From: Bacillota bacterium
Lineage (GTDB): Bacteria > Bacillota > Clostridia > Acetivibrionales > DTU013
Direction of reading: 5' to 3'
Assembly (NCBI GenBank): GCA_023426125.1
Contig: JAFABI010000068.1
Location: forward strand, 1-64,000
Length of the DNA stretch: 64,000 nucleotides
This document shows, one piece after another, positions 1-8,607 of this stretch. The translations under genes were made by a program, and so were the position numbers. The stretch's first letter is position 1. Every line of letters begins with the position of its first letter. Below the pieces are notes generated by a model that saw nothing but the letters and a program-made list of their open reading frames with translations, made no database searches and was not told the origin of the DNA.

Positions 1-232
1 GAGCCTGCAAATATAGCTCATCTTTATATGTCTGGACTTCTGCTTTAAGCTTGATCGGTTCTCTGTTGGGGATTGCTTCAAGGGCGGAGCTTAGATTATT
101 GTCCCGGACGCTCATTTTGATAGACTCATGGCCGGATAGAATGTATAGAATGACATTCAGTTTATTGTCCTTCCCTGTTATCTTTTCCAGGTCGAGCTTT
201 TCACCTTCGAATATGCCTGTAACCCTTTTCAT
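1..232 (-). CDS. Hypothetical protein, partial at window edge
   Basis: An open frame on the minus strand starts at the ATG at 232, with a strong ribosome binding site (AGGAGG, 5 nt upstream), and runs off the left edge after 77 codons. The visible protein begins MKRVTGIFEGEKL and is charged and soluble-looking, with no signal peptide or membrane segment. I do not recognise the family. It is followed upstream by about 160 bases without a gene. The clean start signal and even codon use suggest a real gene; its 3' end and function cannot be judged here. Confidence 0.55.
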   Translation of the reverse strand, partial: MKRVTGIFEGEKLDLEKITGKDNKLNVILYILSGHESIKMSVRDNNLSSALEAIPNREPIKLKAEVQTYKDELYLQA

Positions 233-394
233 GTTAACCTCCTGTCAGTGCGCAAAATTAAAGAGTAGGACGTCAAACCTCTTGTTGCTCTTGCTTTCTA
301 CTCTTAATGGTTGCCTTTTATTATATATTATGTTAACTACTCGGATAATGTTACAGGTTTACTTGTTTTTTCAAAATACTTTGATGTTTTATTA

Positions 395-781
395 TCATTT
401 CTTGTAAATAAGCAAGGTATCTAAATCAATGACTACCTTTGCAGCTTTTAAAAAATCCAATCCGATCAAACCATTGACACGTTCATATGGGTCAATTACG
501 CCGAAGTCTAATTTACAATCTTCCAATATGATACCATCTAATTCAATCCTTTCTATTTTCTTTCTGACGGCACTAAAAACGATTCCACCATAGCCGGATG
601 ATTTAACCAATTCATCATTATCTAAAAAACTTACATCCAGATCAGTTAAATAATCGGTTAAGATTATAGTATGAGAAGCCCCGGTATCAATAATTACATC
701 CTCTACGGCGATTTCTTTATCTCCATGCTTTAGCTTGACAGAGGTATATAATAATCCATCTTTAAATTGTAATTTTTTCAT
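395..781 (-). CDS. Retropepsin-like aspartic protease
   Basis: This 128-residue protein has the single-domain layout of bacterial retropepsin-like proteases. The catalytic motif DTGAS is near residue 32, and a second family motif, GLIGLDFL, is near residue 103. Such proteins act as dimers, each chain giving one catalytic Asp. No signal peptide or membrane helix is visible, so it is probably cytoplasmic. It follows directly on the 81-residue gene at 782-1027, so the two are almost certainly co-transcribed and may work together. The substrate is unknown. Assignment to the fold is fairly secure; the role is not. Confidence 0.8.
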   Translation of the reverse strand: MKKLQFKDGLLYTSVKLKHGDKEIAVEDVIIDTGASHTIILTDYLTDLDVSFLDNDELVKSSGYGGIVFSAVRKKIERIELDGIILEDCKLDFGVIDPYERVNGLIGLDFLKAAKVVIDLDTLLIYKK

Positions 782-1027
782 TTATACGCCCCTTCTAATA
801 CCTATATGTTTAACCAGCTCAATAACCACTTCAGGATTATTCGTACTGAATATAAACTGCCCTTCCTTGCGGTTAATAAATTCTCTCATTGCTTCTTTTC
901 CATCCCGTATTGCTTTAATTACGGCGATATCATCTACAATTTCTTTATGATCAGCAATATGCGATTCAACAATTTCGAATTTTACAAACTGGTTGGGATA
1001 GAGAGCCCTTACTTCTTCCCATTTCAT
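782..1027 (-). CDS. Hypothetical partner of the retropepsin-like protease
   Basis: This gene encodes 81 residues starting MKWEEVRALYPNQFV. I place the start at the ATG at 1027 because AAGGAG lies 9 nt upstream; a longer TTG-initiated form has no such site. The protein is rich in charged residues and has no membrane segment. The stop codon abuts the protease start, so translation is probably coupled. I infer an accessory or substrate-presenting role only from this pairing. Confidence 0.65.
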   Translation of the reverse strand: MKWEEVRALYPNQFVKFEIVESHIADHKEIVDDIAVIKAIRDGKEAMREFINRKEGQFIFSTNNPEVVIELVKHIGIRRGV

Positions 1028-1100
1028 GAATATCAACTCCTTATCTATCTCTTTAACTCATTATACCATTTTGTGCATATTTATTGTACTAATTTCAAAT

Positions 1101-1132
1101 GAAAAGAAAAACCTGCTGGTTTTCCAGCAGGT
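1101..1132 (-). terminator. Rho-independent terminator
   Basis: A perfect 9-bp stem (ACCTGCTGG / CCAGCAGGT) with a 4-nt loop is followed on the minus strand by a T-rich run. It would end transcripts arriving from the toxin-antitoxin side and separates them from the protease pair. Confidence 0.8.
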
Positions 1133-1140
1133 GCTTTGAT

Positions 1141-1209
1141 CTTTACCCTATCATTTCCGCGGAGATCATAAACTCCAGTATTTTATTGGCAGTGCAACTA
1201 TCTAAATGG
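1141..1209. repeat. 69-bp direct repeat, copy 1
   Basis: This stretch is identical, as far as I can read, to 3098-3166. On the minus strand it contains an open frame tail ending in LEFMISAEMIG and TAA, directly before the terminator at 1101-1132. It may be the 3' end of a lost gene or the boundary of an inserted segment. The two copies bracket the toxin-antitoxin and sigma-like genes. Confidence 0.8.
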
Positions 1210-1322
1210 CATCTTTGCTTCATTGGACAAGCCAGAGTTATTAGAAAAAGCAAAGGGCTCGGATAGAATTACTTCTTACAACTTCTTACAAGAACTCCAT
1301 GCCTTCATAATTGTTGCTATAT

Positions 1323-1646
1323 TTATTCTTCTTCCATTTCCTCAGTAAATAGAATAGACAAGTAATCCCTCATTCCATGAAGAATACGGTAAATTGAAAT
1401 AAATTCTCCTTCAATTTTGTAAAAGATTAGATACCTTCCGCATCCAAGAAAACGATAATCCGTCTTAATACCGATTTTAAGGCCTAATGAAGCTCCCATT
1501 TGAGGAAAGTCAGCTAATTTTTCAACCCTGGATAGAATAGCTGCGCCCACTCTATCCGCTGCTGCCGGATTGTCCTGAGCAATATAAGCTTTTATCTCTT
1601 CCACATCGGTAATCGCTATTGGATTGATTCTAATCTTATACTTCAC
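1323..1646 (-). CDS. ParE/RelE-family toxin
   Basis: This 107-residue protein has the ParE/RelE toxin pattern: an N-terminal basic start (MKYKIRINPIA), a helical hairpin (about residues 14-45), and strands ending in the segment YRFLGCGRYLIFYKIEG around residues 65-83. It lies 2 nt downstream of the antitoxin gene at 1649-1897, the usual order of a type II module. RelE members cleave mRNA on the ribosome and ParE members poison gyrase; the sequence alone does not decide which. It probably stabilises the accessory segment in which it sits. Confidence 0.85.
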   Translation of the reverse strand: MKYKIRINPIAITDVEEIKAYIAQDNPAAADRVGAAILSRVEKLADFPQMGASLGLKIGIKTDYRFLGCGRYLIFYKIEGEFISIYRILHGMRDYLSILFTEEMEEE

Positions 1647-1648
1647 TT

Positions 1649-1897
1649 TTAGACCTCCAATGATTTTTCAAGATCTTCAAGTGATTTCCATTCATCCCCG
1701 GTTTTTACTGCATCCTCTGCTTCCAAAAGTTTTGACATAAGTTTAATAATGGCTTGTTGTTTTTCATACTCTTTCATATCCAGAAGTACATATCGTCCCC
1801 TGCCATTCTTTGTTAGAAATACAGGTTCACCTACCTGGCAAGAACGAAGTACCTCATTGTAATTTCTCAAATCTGAAACCGGTTTAATATTTGGCAT
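1649..1897 (-). CDS. Phd/YefM-family antitoxin
   Basis: This 82-residue protein has the Phd/YefM signature: an N-terminal segment with VSDLRNYNEVL, then EPVFLTKNGRGRYVLLDMKEYE, and an acidic helical tail that would wrap the toxin. The ATG at 1897 has AGGAGG 8 nt upstream, so I reject a longer upstream start. Antitoxins of this family bind their own promoter with the toxin, so the module is probably autoregulated. It is encoded directly before the toxin. Confidence 0.88.
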   Translation of the reverse strand: MPNIKPVSDLRNYNEVLRSCQVGEPVFLTKNGRGRYVLLDMKEYEKQQAIIKLMSKLLEAEDAVKTGDEWKSLEDLEKSLEV

Positions 1898-1991
1898 CCT
1901 ACATTCCTCCTGAACTTGCAATGCTACAACTATTATATAATAAATATGTGTAAAATACAACGTAACATTTTACAGCGATTAGACAATTAGT

Positions 1992-2512
1992 TTATTTATC
2001 GTATTCTTTCCATTTACAATAAATATCTTTTTTTAATAGCTCTACTTCTGTTTCTGTTATTCCAATTTCTCCAGCAATTTCGGTTAAAGAATCGCCATAA
2101 ATACACATATATGCAACGTCCCGTTGTTTTTATTTAATCGACTCAAAAAATCTGAAAAAATAATGTTTGAAGAAAAGTCACTTTTAGGATGAGCAAACAT
2201 TTCGATATAACATTGTGTACTTTCATTGGACTTCACTTGCATATTAAGTGATAATGGATGTTCAACCCTTCTCGCTTTTCGCTGATTATCCTGCTCAATA
2301 TATAATGCCTCAAGAATACAACTAGCTGCATATGTTCTAAACTCTGAAATTCCTTTACAATAGGTGCGTATAGCGAAAAACATACCCAGGTTAGCAATGG
2401 ATATACGATCTTTATATTCAAGTTTTTTGCCATACTGGCGGCATAGTCCAAAAATAATGCTAGAATTTGCTTTTATAACATCATCTTCTGTTAGCTTTCC
2501 TTTGTTTTTCAT
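1992..2512 (-). pseudogene. Sigma-70-like factor, frameshifted
   Basis: The first 130 residues resemble a short sigma factor: a region 2 block around residues 14-75 containing DRISIANLGMFFAI and EFRTYAASCILEAL. The frame then ends early at 2084. A one-base deletion in the run of five T at 2127-2131 explains this. In the next frame the sequence continues with RDVAYMCIYGDSLTEIAGEIG, a region 4 helix-turn-helix, to a stop at 1992. Repaired length would be about 173 residues. It may be a real pseudogene, a slippage-expressed gene or a base-call error. It lies 32 bp after the gene at 2545-2976. Confidence 0.6.
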
Positions 2513-2544
2513 CGTAGCTACCTCTTATCATTTGAAATTGAATG

Positions 2545-2976
2545 CTAAGAAATCATTTCTTTTAAGCCAGTGGTCCGTGGCTTATTCATATTTTGTTTTA
2601 CAATATTTGGTTTCTTATTAACTGAAAGATTAGGCTGCTTTCTTGATATTATTGTTCCTATCCACATATTTATTTCATTATCCCATTCAAGTTTATAGCT
2701 TGCAGGTATACTAACCCCTCTTTTAGTTAATTCCCGTGTAACTGTTTCAGCTCTAATAGAACCACTTTTTAAAATTTTATATCCATCTTTCTTATTTGGT
2801 TCTATTAGAATCATTGAACCATCTTTGTTAACCCTAATACCTATCTCACTACAGGATATTTCATTTTTCAGTTTGTCATTTAAGCTTAAATTACCAGATA
2901 AAGTTGCATTAACTATATACTGAGGAATTTTAGGTGGCTCAATAGAATCAAATTGGGACAAGTCAATCTTAGGCAT
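2545..2976 (-). CDS. Hypothetical protein
   Basis: This encodes 143 residues beginning MPKIDLSQFDSIEPPKIPQ. The ATG at 2976 has GGAGG 7 nt upstream; a longer form starting at 3072 has no ribosome site. It has no signal peptide or membrane helix, a central strand-rich part, and a basic, asparagine- and lysine-rich tail. It lies just upstream of the sigma-like gene and is probably in the same transcript. I do not recognise the family. The setting between 69-bp repeats suggests accessory DNA. Confidence 0.6.
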   Translation of the reverse strand: MPKIDLSQFDSIEPPKIPQYIVNATLSGNLSLNDKLKNEISCSEIGIRVNKDGSMILIEPNKKDGYKILKSGSIRAETVTRELTKRGVSIPASYKLEWDNEINMWIGTIISRKQPNLSVNKKPNIVKQNMNKPRTTGLKEMIS

Positions 2977-3097
2977 AACATAACCTCCACTTTCATCAAG
3001 ACGTTTTTCTCGATCATACATTATTTCCCATATCATATGCAGAATTTTAATAAAAAAATGAAGATCACACAAACTCTTTATTCAAATAGTCTTGATT

Positions 3098-3166
3098 CTT
3101 TACCCTATCATTTCCGCGGAGATCATAAACTCCAGTATTTTATTGGCAGTGCAACTATCTAAATGG
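3098..3166. repeat. 69-bp direct repeat, copy 2
   Basis: This is the second copy of the repeat at 1141-1209. It begins immediately after the last recognisable pdaB codons (WNVD), so pdaB is cut off exactly at this repeat. The copies are about 1.96 kb apart. Confidence 0.8.
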
Positions 3167-3512
3167 TATCCACATTCCATTGAATTGTATAATAGCCGAG
3201 CTTTCTTGCCGTAGCGACGACATTGTTGCTGTAATCTCCATAGGGAGGCCTGAAAAGGTCGATTTTTTTGCCGGACACTTCGCGAAGCTTATCGCCGCAC
3301 AATTGAATTTCACTGGTAATCCTTGCATTGTCAAGCGCCCCCATCCTTAAATGGGAATAGGAATGATTGGCAATGTCGTGGCCTTCCGCCGCAATCATCT
3401 TAACCTTGTCCGGAAATTTATCCGCCCACTGCCCTACGATGAAAAAGGTAGCTTTGACATCTCTGCTCTTAAGTACGTTGAGGATTTGCGGAATATCATC
3501 GGCTCCCCAGGC
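3159..3512 (-). pseudogene. pdaB: pdaB-like polysaccharide deacetylase, C-terminal part (interrupted and truncated)
   Basis: Read on the minus strand from the junction at 3512, this frame encodes AWGADDIPQILNVLKSR and continues with the NodB-family motifs NHSYSH and RPPYG, then WNVD and a stop. It is the missing middle of the gene whose 5' part lies at 11877-12075; both meet in the same frame at the shared core GCCTGGGGAG. About 65 residues of the usual PdaB C-terminus, including the last catalytic motif, are missing because the 69-bp repeat replaces them. PdaB enzymes are needed for stable spores. Even after excision of the intervening element this copy would probably be inactive, unless the tail lies outside the window. 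Confidence 0.82.
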
Positions 3513-3531
3513 TGAGTCTATGGAAGGATAC
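3503..3531. other. Attachment site, left end of element 1
   Basis: Core CTCCCCAGGC at 3503-3512 is followed inside the element by the arm GGAAGGATAC at 3522-3531. The core matches 11877-11886 and the arm is the inverse of 11860-11869. Confidence 0.8.
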
Positions 3532-3569
3532 TTTTGGTTTACCTGTTAAATAACGCGCCACTGTATCCT

Positions 3570-5165
3570 CTAGCTGATACATCCTACAAACTTGTAGTAG
3601 ATGCTTATGTCCTGGCAAATATCTTCACCGACGTTTTTTTTCTCGCCTATGACAATTTCTTCAATAAGCTCATTTACGACCGTCTTGTTCAGTTCTTCAA
3701 CATCCGTATACTTTTTAATTGATTCAAGCCAGTAGCTCACATCCCTGTTGGACTCTTCAAACTGCCTTAGCTTTCCGCGAATTTCTTTCATCCTTACTTC
3801 CAGATGCTCCATTTCCTCTTCATATTGGCTGTTGAACTGGCTGAAGCGCCTTTCGTTTAGGTTGCCTTTTACCCTGTCTTCATACATCTGTTTTAAAATC
3901 ATATCGATTTCCCTAATCCGGGCTTCGGTATGCTGCGCTTCCTTCCTCAATCCGGAGTCAAAACTCTCTTTGTTAAGCTTGTCTGCCTGAATAAGTTTCT
4001 GAACCAATGCATCCTCGTCGTATTGTGCAAGCTCGGCATGATATTTTATATCCCTGAGGACGATATCGCAAAGGTGGTCATACCTGATACCGTGTCTGGA
4101 GCAGTAGTCCGGACCATAATTTTTATAGGTACCGCAAACAAAATACTCATACCCGGCGTTTTTTCTGCCGAATGCCATAAATCTATCGCAGTCCTCGCAC
4201 TTGATCAATCCGGAAAAAAGATGCGTTTCGCCATTGCTCATCTCGCGCCTGCGGATTTTCAGTTCCCTTTGGACTTCATCCCATGTATTTTCATCAACAA
4301 CAGCTTCGTGCGTTTTCTTGACAACAACCCAATCATTTTCACTGCAGACAATTTTTTTCTTACACTTATATGACTTTGTCCTTTGCCTGCCTTGAGCCAG
4401 CGTCCCGACATACACCGGATTATTCAGCATTTTCCTGATTGTGCTATTTGTCCAGTAACTGGTCTTCGCCATCCTTCGGTTATTTACATAGGTAAGTCCA
4501 TTTAAGCTCTTATAAACCGATGGATTTGGAATACTTTCCTCATTTAATACCCTGGCTATCTTGTTCAATCCGTAACCTTCATAAGCCATATTGAAAATAC
4601 GCTTTACCACTTCTGCAGCAGGCTCATCGACTACCAGCTTGTTTTTATTCTCGGGATGCTTCTTATATCCATACGGTGCACACGAACCTATGAATTCACC
4701 ATGCTCCACCTTTGTCCTGAAGGCTCCACGCACCTTCCTGGATATGTCCTTTGCATACATTTCATTGAGTATATTCTTAAACGGGGCTATGTCATTATCA
4801 TTCTTGTATGTATCTATACCATCGTTCAAAGCAATATACCGTACATTTTTTTCAGGAAAGAACACCTCAATGTAATGCCCTGTAAGAATATAGTCCCTTC
4901 CAAGTCTTGAGAGATCCTTTGTGATGACAAGGTTGATTTTCTTGTTGTTGATGTCTTCGATCATCCTTATGAAATCAGGCCTGTTAAAAGTTGTCCCACT
5001 TATTCCGTCATCAACATAATAGTCGTATATATCCCAACCCTGGTCCTCTACATATTTCGCCAGCATCCTTTTCTGGTTAATGATGCTTTCACTTTCCGAG
5101 TAGTTGTCGTCATCCCTGGATAACCTGGTGTAAATGCCAACAACGTATTTATTATGTTGTTTCAA
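3570..5165 (-). CDS. Large serine recombinase of element 1
   Basis: This protein of about 531 residues catalyses site-specific integration and excision. The N-terminal resolvase domain carries the catalytic Ser in YTRLSRDD; VITKDLSRLGRDYI follows. Next come the recombinase domain, a zinc ribbon with CEDC and two further Cys (about residues 330-375), and a long coiled coil. I prefer the TTG at 5165, which has GGGAGG 9 nt upstream; an ATG at 5210 lacks a site. The gene ends close to the left attachment core, as is usual for an integrase beside its own site. It is not closely similar to the second recombinase at 13642-15213. Confidence 0.93.
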   Translation of the reverse strand: MKQHNKYVVGIYTRLSRDDDNYSESESIINQKRMLAKYVEDQGWDIYDYYVDDGISGTTFNRPDFIRMIEDINNKKINLVITKDLSRLGRDYILTGHYIEVFFPEKNVRYIALNDGIDTYKNDNDIAPFKNILNEMYAKDISRKVRGAFRTKVEHGEFIGSCAPYGYKKHPENKNKLVVDEPAAEVVKRIFNMAYEGYGLNKIARVLNEESIPNPSVYKSLNGLTYVNNRRMAKTSYWTNSTIRKMLNNPVYVGTLAQGRQRTKSYKCKKKIVCSENDWVVVKKTHEAVVDENTWDEVQRELKIRRREMSNGETHLFSGLIKCEDCDRFMAFGRKNAGYEYFVCGTYKNYGPDYCSRHGIRYDHLCDIVLRDIKYHAELAQYDEDALVQKLIQADKLNKESFDSGLRKEAQHTEARIREIDMILKQMYEDRVKGNLNERRFSQFNSQYEEEMEHLEVRMKEIRGKLRQFEESNRDVSYWLESIKKYTDVEELNKTVVNELIEEIVIGEKKNVGEDICQDISIYYKFVGCIS

Positions 5166-5281
5166 TAAAACTTCCCTCCCCCGGCTGAAACAACATAACT
5201 GTCTGCTCATTAAATATTCACAGGATTGTTATACAAAATATGTGAACACTATACAAGCATGGCAGCTATAAGTTTTACCTT

Positions 5282-5449
5282 CTAACCCCGCCGACTGGCA
5301 ACCTCTTTTTTTACAATCATTTCACTGATAATTTCTCCGATTTTTCTATTGCCGCAATACTCTCTTTTTACATTTATTACATAAGTTCCAAACTTGTATT
5401 TTTTTTCCTTTTCAAAAACATCGTTATCTCTGACATATTGAACCTGCAT
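5282..5449 (-). CDS. Small TnpW-like companion protein of the recombinase
   Basis: A 55-residue frame starts at the ATG at 5449 behind a strong ribosome site (AGGGGTGA, about 7 nt upstream). The pattern of a strand pair (FGTYVINVKREY) followed by a helix (IGEIISEMI) resembles the small TnpW-type proteins encoded ahead of serine recombinases in clostridial transposons. The 65-residue ORF at 15214-15411 in element 2 has the same position and a similar pattern. I infer a role in controlling recombination direction; the sequence does not prove it. Confidence 0.6.
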   Translation of the reverse strand: MQVQYVRDNDVFEKEKKYKFGTYVINVKREYCGNRKIGEIISEMIVKKEVASRRG

Positions 5450-5585
5450 AAGAAGTCACCCCTTTACAGTATATTAGCTACGGTATTTGTCCTATAACAA
5501 GAAGCTAAAGTAATCTATAGCTGCATATACCTATAAACGCCACTATGTAAATGCAGTAGCTAATGTGAACCTTTAGTTTATCCGA

Positions 5586-5723
5586 ATGGCAAAGGATATT
5601 AAGAGCCGTAGAATCAATACGGTTATTACCAAGGATTTATCAAGGCTCGACAGAAATCTCACTGATATTGCCTATTATTTGGGAATTGACTTGTTTAAAT
5701 TTTTTGAACTGGTGGGATATTAA
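5586..5723 (+). pseudogene. Serine recombinase fragment
   Basis: This 45-codon frame reads MAKDIKSRRINTVITKDLS and continues with RLDRN, a clear piece of a resolvase catalytic domain. It lacks the N-terminal catalytic Ser and the rest of the protein, and it lies opposite to the active recombinase. It is probably a relic of an earlier insertion, now trapped inside element 1. Confidence 0.7.
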
Positions 5724-5726
5724 TGG

Positions 5727-5871
5727 CTAGCTGGGTGAAAGAATAAAGTAAACATACAGCATTCCTGTTGATAAGCCGATTTCTTTTGCAATATCCTTCA
5801 TTTGCGTTCTGGCGTAACCTTTATTGATAAACAAGTGACTGGCGGCATCATATATTAATTTCAGGCCCCTC
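5727..5871 (-). pseudogene. TetR-family regulator fragment
   Basis: In one minus-strand frame this stretch encodes the N-terminal helix-turn-helix of a TetR regulator (YDAASHLFINKGYARTQMKD, then IAKEIGLSTGMLYVYF) and then stops. The ligand-binding domain is missing and no in-frame ATG is visible, so it is a remnant. It lies between the recombinase fragment and the exporter operon. Confidence 0.65.
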
Positions 5872-5901
5872 CATTAGCAGATATAAAGAGCTTTTGCGCA
5901 T

Positions 5902-5946
5902 AAAAGGCCCGCCAATTGCATCACTGCCATTGGAAGGCCTTTAAAA
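5902..5946. terminator. Probable bidirectional terminator after the exporter operon
   Basis: An interrupted stem pairs AAAAGGCC and CCAAT on one side with ATTGG and GGCCTTTT on the other. It lies about 100 bp after the permease stop. The T run is short, so termination strength is uncertain. Confidence 0.45.
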
Positions 5947-6047
5947 GCGCATTTAGTTACCTACCAATACCTAAATAGGCATGTGGCAGTTTGCTTTATA
6001 AATCTATATAAATCTATCGGCCGATATTAATGTATCAACTGATTATT

Positions 6048-8603
6048 CTATTCGCTTTCCCGTAGCCGCTGCACTACGCTATCTTTAGAGATGGTTTTAT
6101 ACAATCGGATTGGCAGTACGCAAGCCAAGAGCAGTAATACCGGGAAGCAGATAATAAGAGGCGCAAAGCTGAATTGATAGGTATATGCGGCGCTGCCCTG
6201 CGTTACAGTGTTTACGGCAAAGTAGCTGACCGCATAGCCCACAGTTGCAAAGGCAAGCAGCGTCATTGCCATATAATACACACTTTCCAGAACGAGCATT
6301 TTTTTACCTTGCCCAGCAGTCATCCCTACGCTTTGGAGCATGGCAAGCTCCTGCCTGCGGGAAAAAATGTTGGTCATGGTGGTGTTGATAAAATTCAGGA
6401 TGCCGATCAGCAGAATCACGGCGCACAGCGTAAAGCCAATGAGCGCAAACTGTTGATTATCGCTTTTCATCTTAGCAATATAATCGGCGCGGGAACGGAA
6501 GTCTACTTCGGGATCGTCCGTAAGCAGCGCACCGATTTCTGTTTGGAGACTGTCAATGTAAGCTTCATCCGCCATAATCGTAGCCGACATAATATCCGTA
6601 TTCGCAAGGCTTTCAAACTCGGAGGACGGCAGATAAACGGAAAAACTGGGCTTGGAGTAAAAATGCGCGCCTAAAGAATTGAGTGCATGAAAATCTACCC
6701 GGCCCATGACCTCATAGCTGCGTTTTTCTCCGTCCTTACCGCCTAAAGACAATGTGACGGTATCACCGACCTTTACCATGCCGTCGCCATCAAATCCAAG
6801 CAACAGGTAATCGCCGGACAAAAATTTCTCACGGTCAAAGGTGCCTTCGATCATGTTTTCTTCCAGCTTATCGAGCCAATAGCTGTCAAAACCGTAGACC
6901 TGCAAGAATATGAAGCCATCGTATAAAGTTGTCGAGTCCTTTTCTTTGATGATTTTCTCAATGTCCTGATCCGTAAGAGAGGAATCCTCATTTGAAATAT
7001 TCCTGCGCCTGGAATTATCAATATTCTCAAGAAGATCGCCCTCTATGGGCGCAAAGCCGTTTTCATAATAAACTTTGGCTATCTCCTTCACACCGTCAAG
7101 CTCCTTTACATTCGACAGCAAATCCTCGCTTAATGTATGGCTTGGCACATATGGTTTGTTATAACTGAAATAATCCGTGTCGGCAATCAGAAAATCACCG
7201 TTGATATAAGATTGCAGAAACTTATTGACATCGAAGCTGTTTACATAGGTATAGACGACATTAAACAGAATCAGCCCGACAGACAGGGACGCAATAACAA
7301 GCGCCGCCTTTTTTTTGCTGCGAAAGACATTCGACCATGCCATACGGCGTATTTTCGCCCCGCTGCCCCCGCGCTTTAACTTTTTTGCGGGAGCGGCGAT
7401 AACATTTGTAAAACGCACCGCCTCCACGGGACTGACACTTCCCGCCTTTTTTGCGGGGCCATAGCAGCTGACCAGTACCGTAACCAGCGCCAGTGCCGCC
7501 CCAAGCAGGAATATCCACGGATTGGGAGATACGGCCATATAGTCAATGTTAACAAAGCTAAGCAGCACGGGAATCAGCACAATGCCCAGCAGATAACCCA
7601 AAAGTAGCCCCACAGGGATGCCAATCGTGCAAAGCAAAAACGCCTGAAAATTGACGACGCGGACAAGCTGCCTTTGCGTCGTGCCGATGGTTTTCAGCAG
7701 ACCGTAAAACTTTACGTCGCGCATGACTGAAATGTAGAAAATATTATAGATGAGAAGATAGCCGCTTACCAATATTATAGCGATAATCAATGCCATTGCT
7801 GCGATGAATCCGCCGTCCGCGTTTGTTGTGTCGTAAGCGCCGTTAAAGAGAACGCCCGCCGCCTCGGCGTCAATCCCGGTATCCTGCAAGATGGTATCTA
7901 CATTTTCTTCAAGCTTGGACAGCTTGCCGTCTATATTGGCGGTTAGTTTAGTAACGCCGTAATAACCGCCGCCCATGCGTGTCTGCGCCGGGTCAACGCC
8001 TGTAAGCAACTCGTCCGCCAGCGTTTCGGAAAGATAGGCTCTGCCGTAAGGTTTGAGGTTTACATCACTGTCCCAAAATCCGCAAACAGTGAAATCCATG
8101 CTGTACAGTGTTCCGTCTACTTCAAAATCCAGATTCACGACCTGCCCCAATTCCTGCGGCAACCCCATTGCGTCTAGAATCCAGCTCATCAGGGCTATCT
8201 CATTTTCCTTTTCGGGCATCCTGCCCGTTGTTGGTTTGCTAAAGGTAAACTCGGCAAATTTTTCATCTGCCGTATAAACCTCGCAACGCGTCTGCCGGAA
8301 TATACCTTCACCGCTAAAAGCTACCATCCTTGACAGACCGTATTCCGCTATCAGTGGATGCGCTGCCACACGCTGCGCTTCATCTTGGGTAAGGTATTGA
8401 AAATCCACCTCCGTGCTGCGCCCGTAGCTGTGTATCAGCATTTGCTGCATACCGTCGGAGAGGCTGATGCCGATGGTGAACACTGCCGTAATCAGAACGG
8501 TGGTCAGCACAATGGCAATCAACGCAAAAATGTTACGGCTTTTATTCGCCAAAAAGCTCCGTATGGATAGCTTTCTGATGATGGCCCGGTTGTTGTTCCT
8601 CAT
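6048..8603 (-). CDS. ABC transporter permease, FtsX/MacB-like, two-domain
   Basis: This membrane protein of about 851 residues has a first transmembrane helix near the N-terminus, an extracellular domain, a three-helix FtsX block around residues 260-400, then a second helix, a large second extracellular domain and a final helix block. This duplicated FtsX layout is typical of Gram-positive exporters that handle antimicrobial peptides, lipids or lipoproteins. I start it at the ATG at 8603 (MRNNNRAIIRKLSIRSF), 5 nt after the ATPase stop, with a GGTGA-type site. It forms the transporter with the ATPase upstream, and the adjoining two-component system probably controls it. The substrate is unknown. 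Confidence 0.88.
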   Translation of the reverse strand: MRNNNRAIIRKLSIRSFLANKSRNIFALIAIVLTTVLITAVFTIGISLSDGMQQMLIHSYGRSTEVDFQYLTQDEAQRVAAHPLIAEYGLSRMVAFSGEGIFRQTRCEVYTADEKFAEFTFSKPTTGRMPEKENEIALMSWILDAMGLPQELGQVVNLDFEVDGTLYSMDFTVCGFWDSDVNLKPYGRAYLSETLADELLTGVDPAQTRMGGGYYGVTKLTANIDGKLSKLEENVDTILQDTGIDAEAAGVLFNGAYDTTNADGGFIAAMALIIAIILVSGYLLIYNIFYISVMRDVKFYGLLKTIGTTQRQLVRVVNFQAFLLCTIGIPVGLLLGYLLGIVLIPVLLSFVNIDYMAVSPNPWIFLLGAALALVTVLVSCYGPAKKAGSVSPVEAVRFTNVIAAPAKKLKRGGSGAKIRRMAWSNVFRSKKKAALVIASLSVGLILFNVVYTYVNSFDVNKFLQSYINGDFLIADTDYFSYNKPYVPSHTLSEDLLSNVKELDGVKEIAKVYYENGFAPIEGDLLENIDNSRRRNISNEDSSLTDQDIEKIIKEKDSTTLYDGFIFLQVYGFDSYWLDKLEENMIEGTFDREKFLSGDYLLLGFDGDGMVKVGDTVTLSLGGKDGEKRSYEVMGRVDFHALNSLGAHFYSKPSFSVYLPSSEFESLANTDIMSATIMADEAYIDSLQTEIGALLTDDPEVDFRSRADYIAKMKSDNQQFALIGFTLCAVILLIGILNFINTTMTNIFSRRQELAMLQSVGMTAGQGKKMLVLESVYYMAMTLLAFATVGYAVSYFAVNTVTQGSAAYTYQFSFAPLIICFPVLLLLACVLPIRLYKTISKDSVVQRLRESE

Positions 8604-8607
8604 ACCG

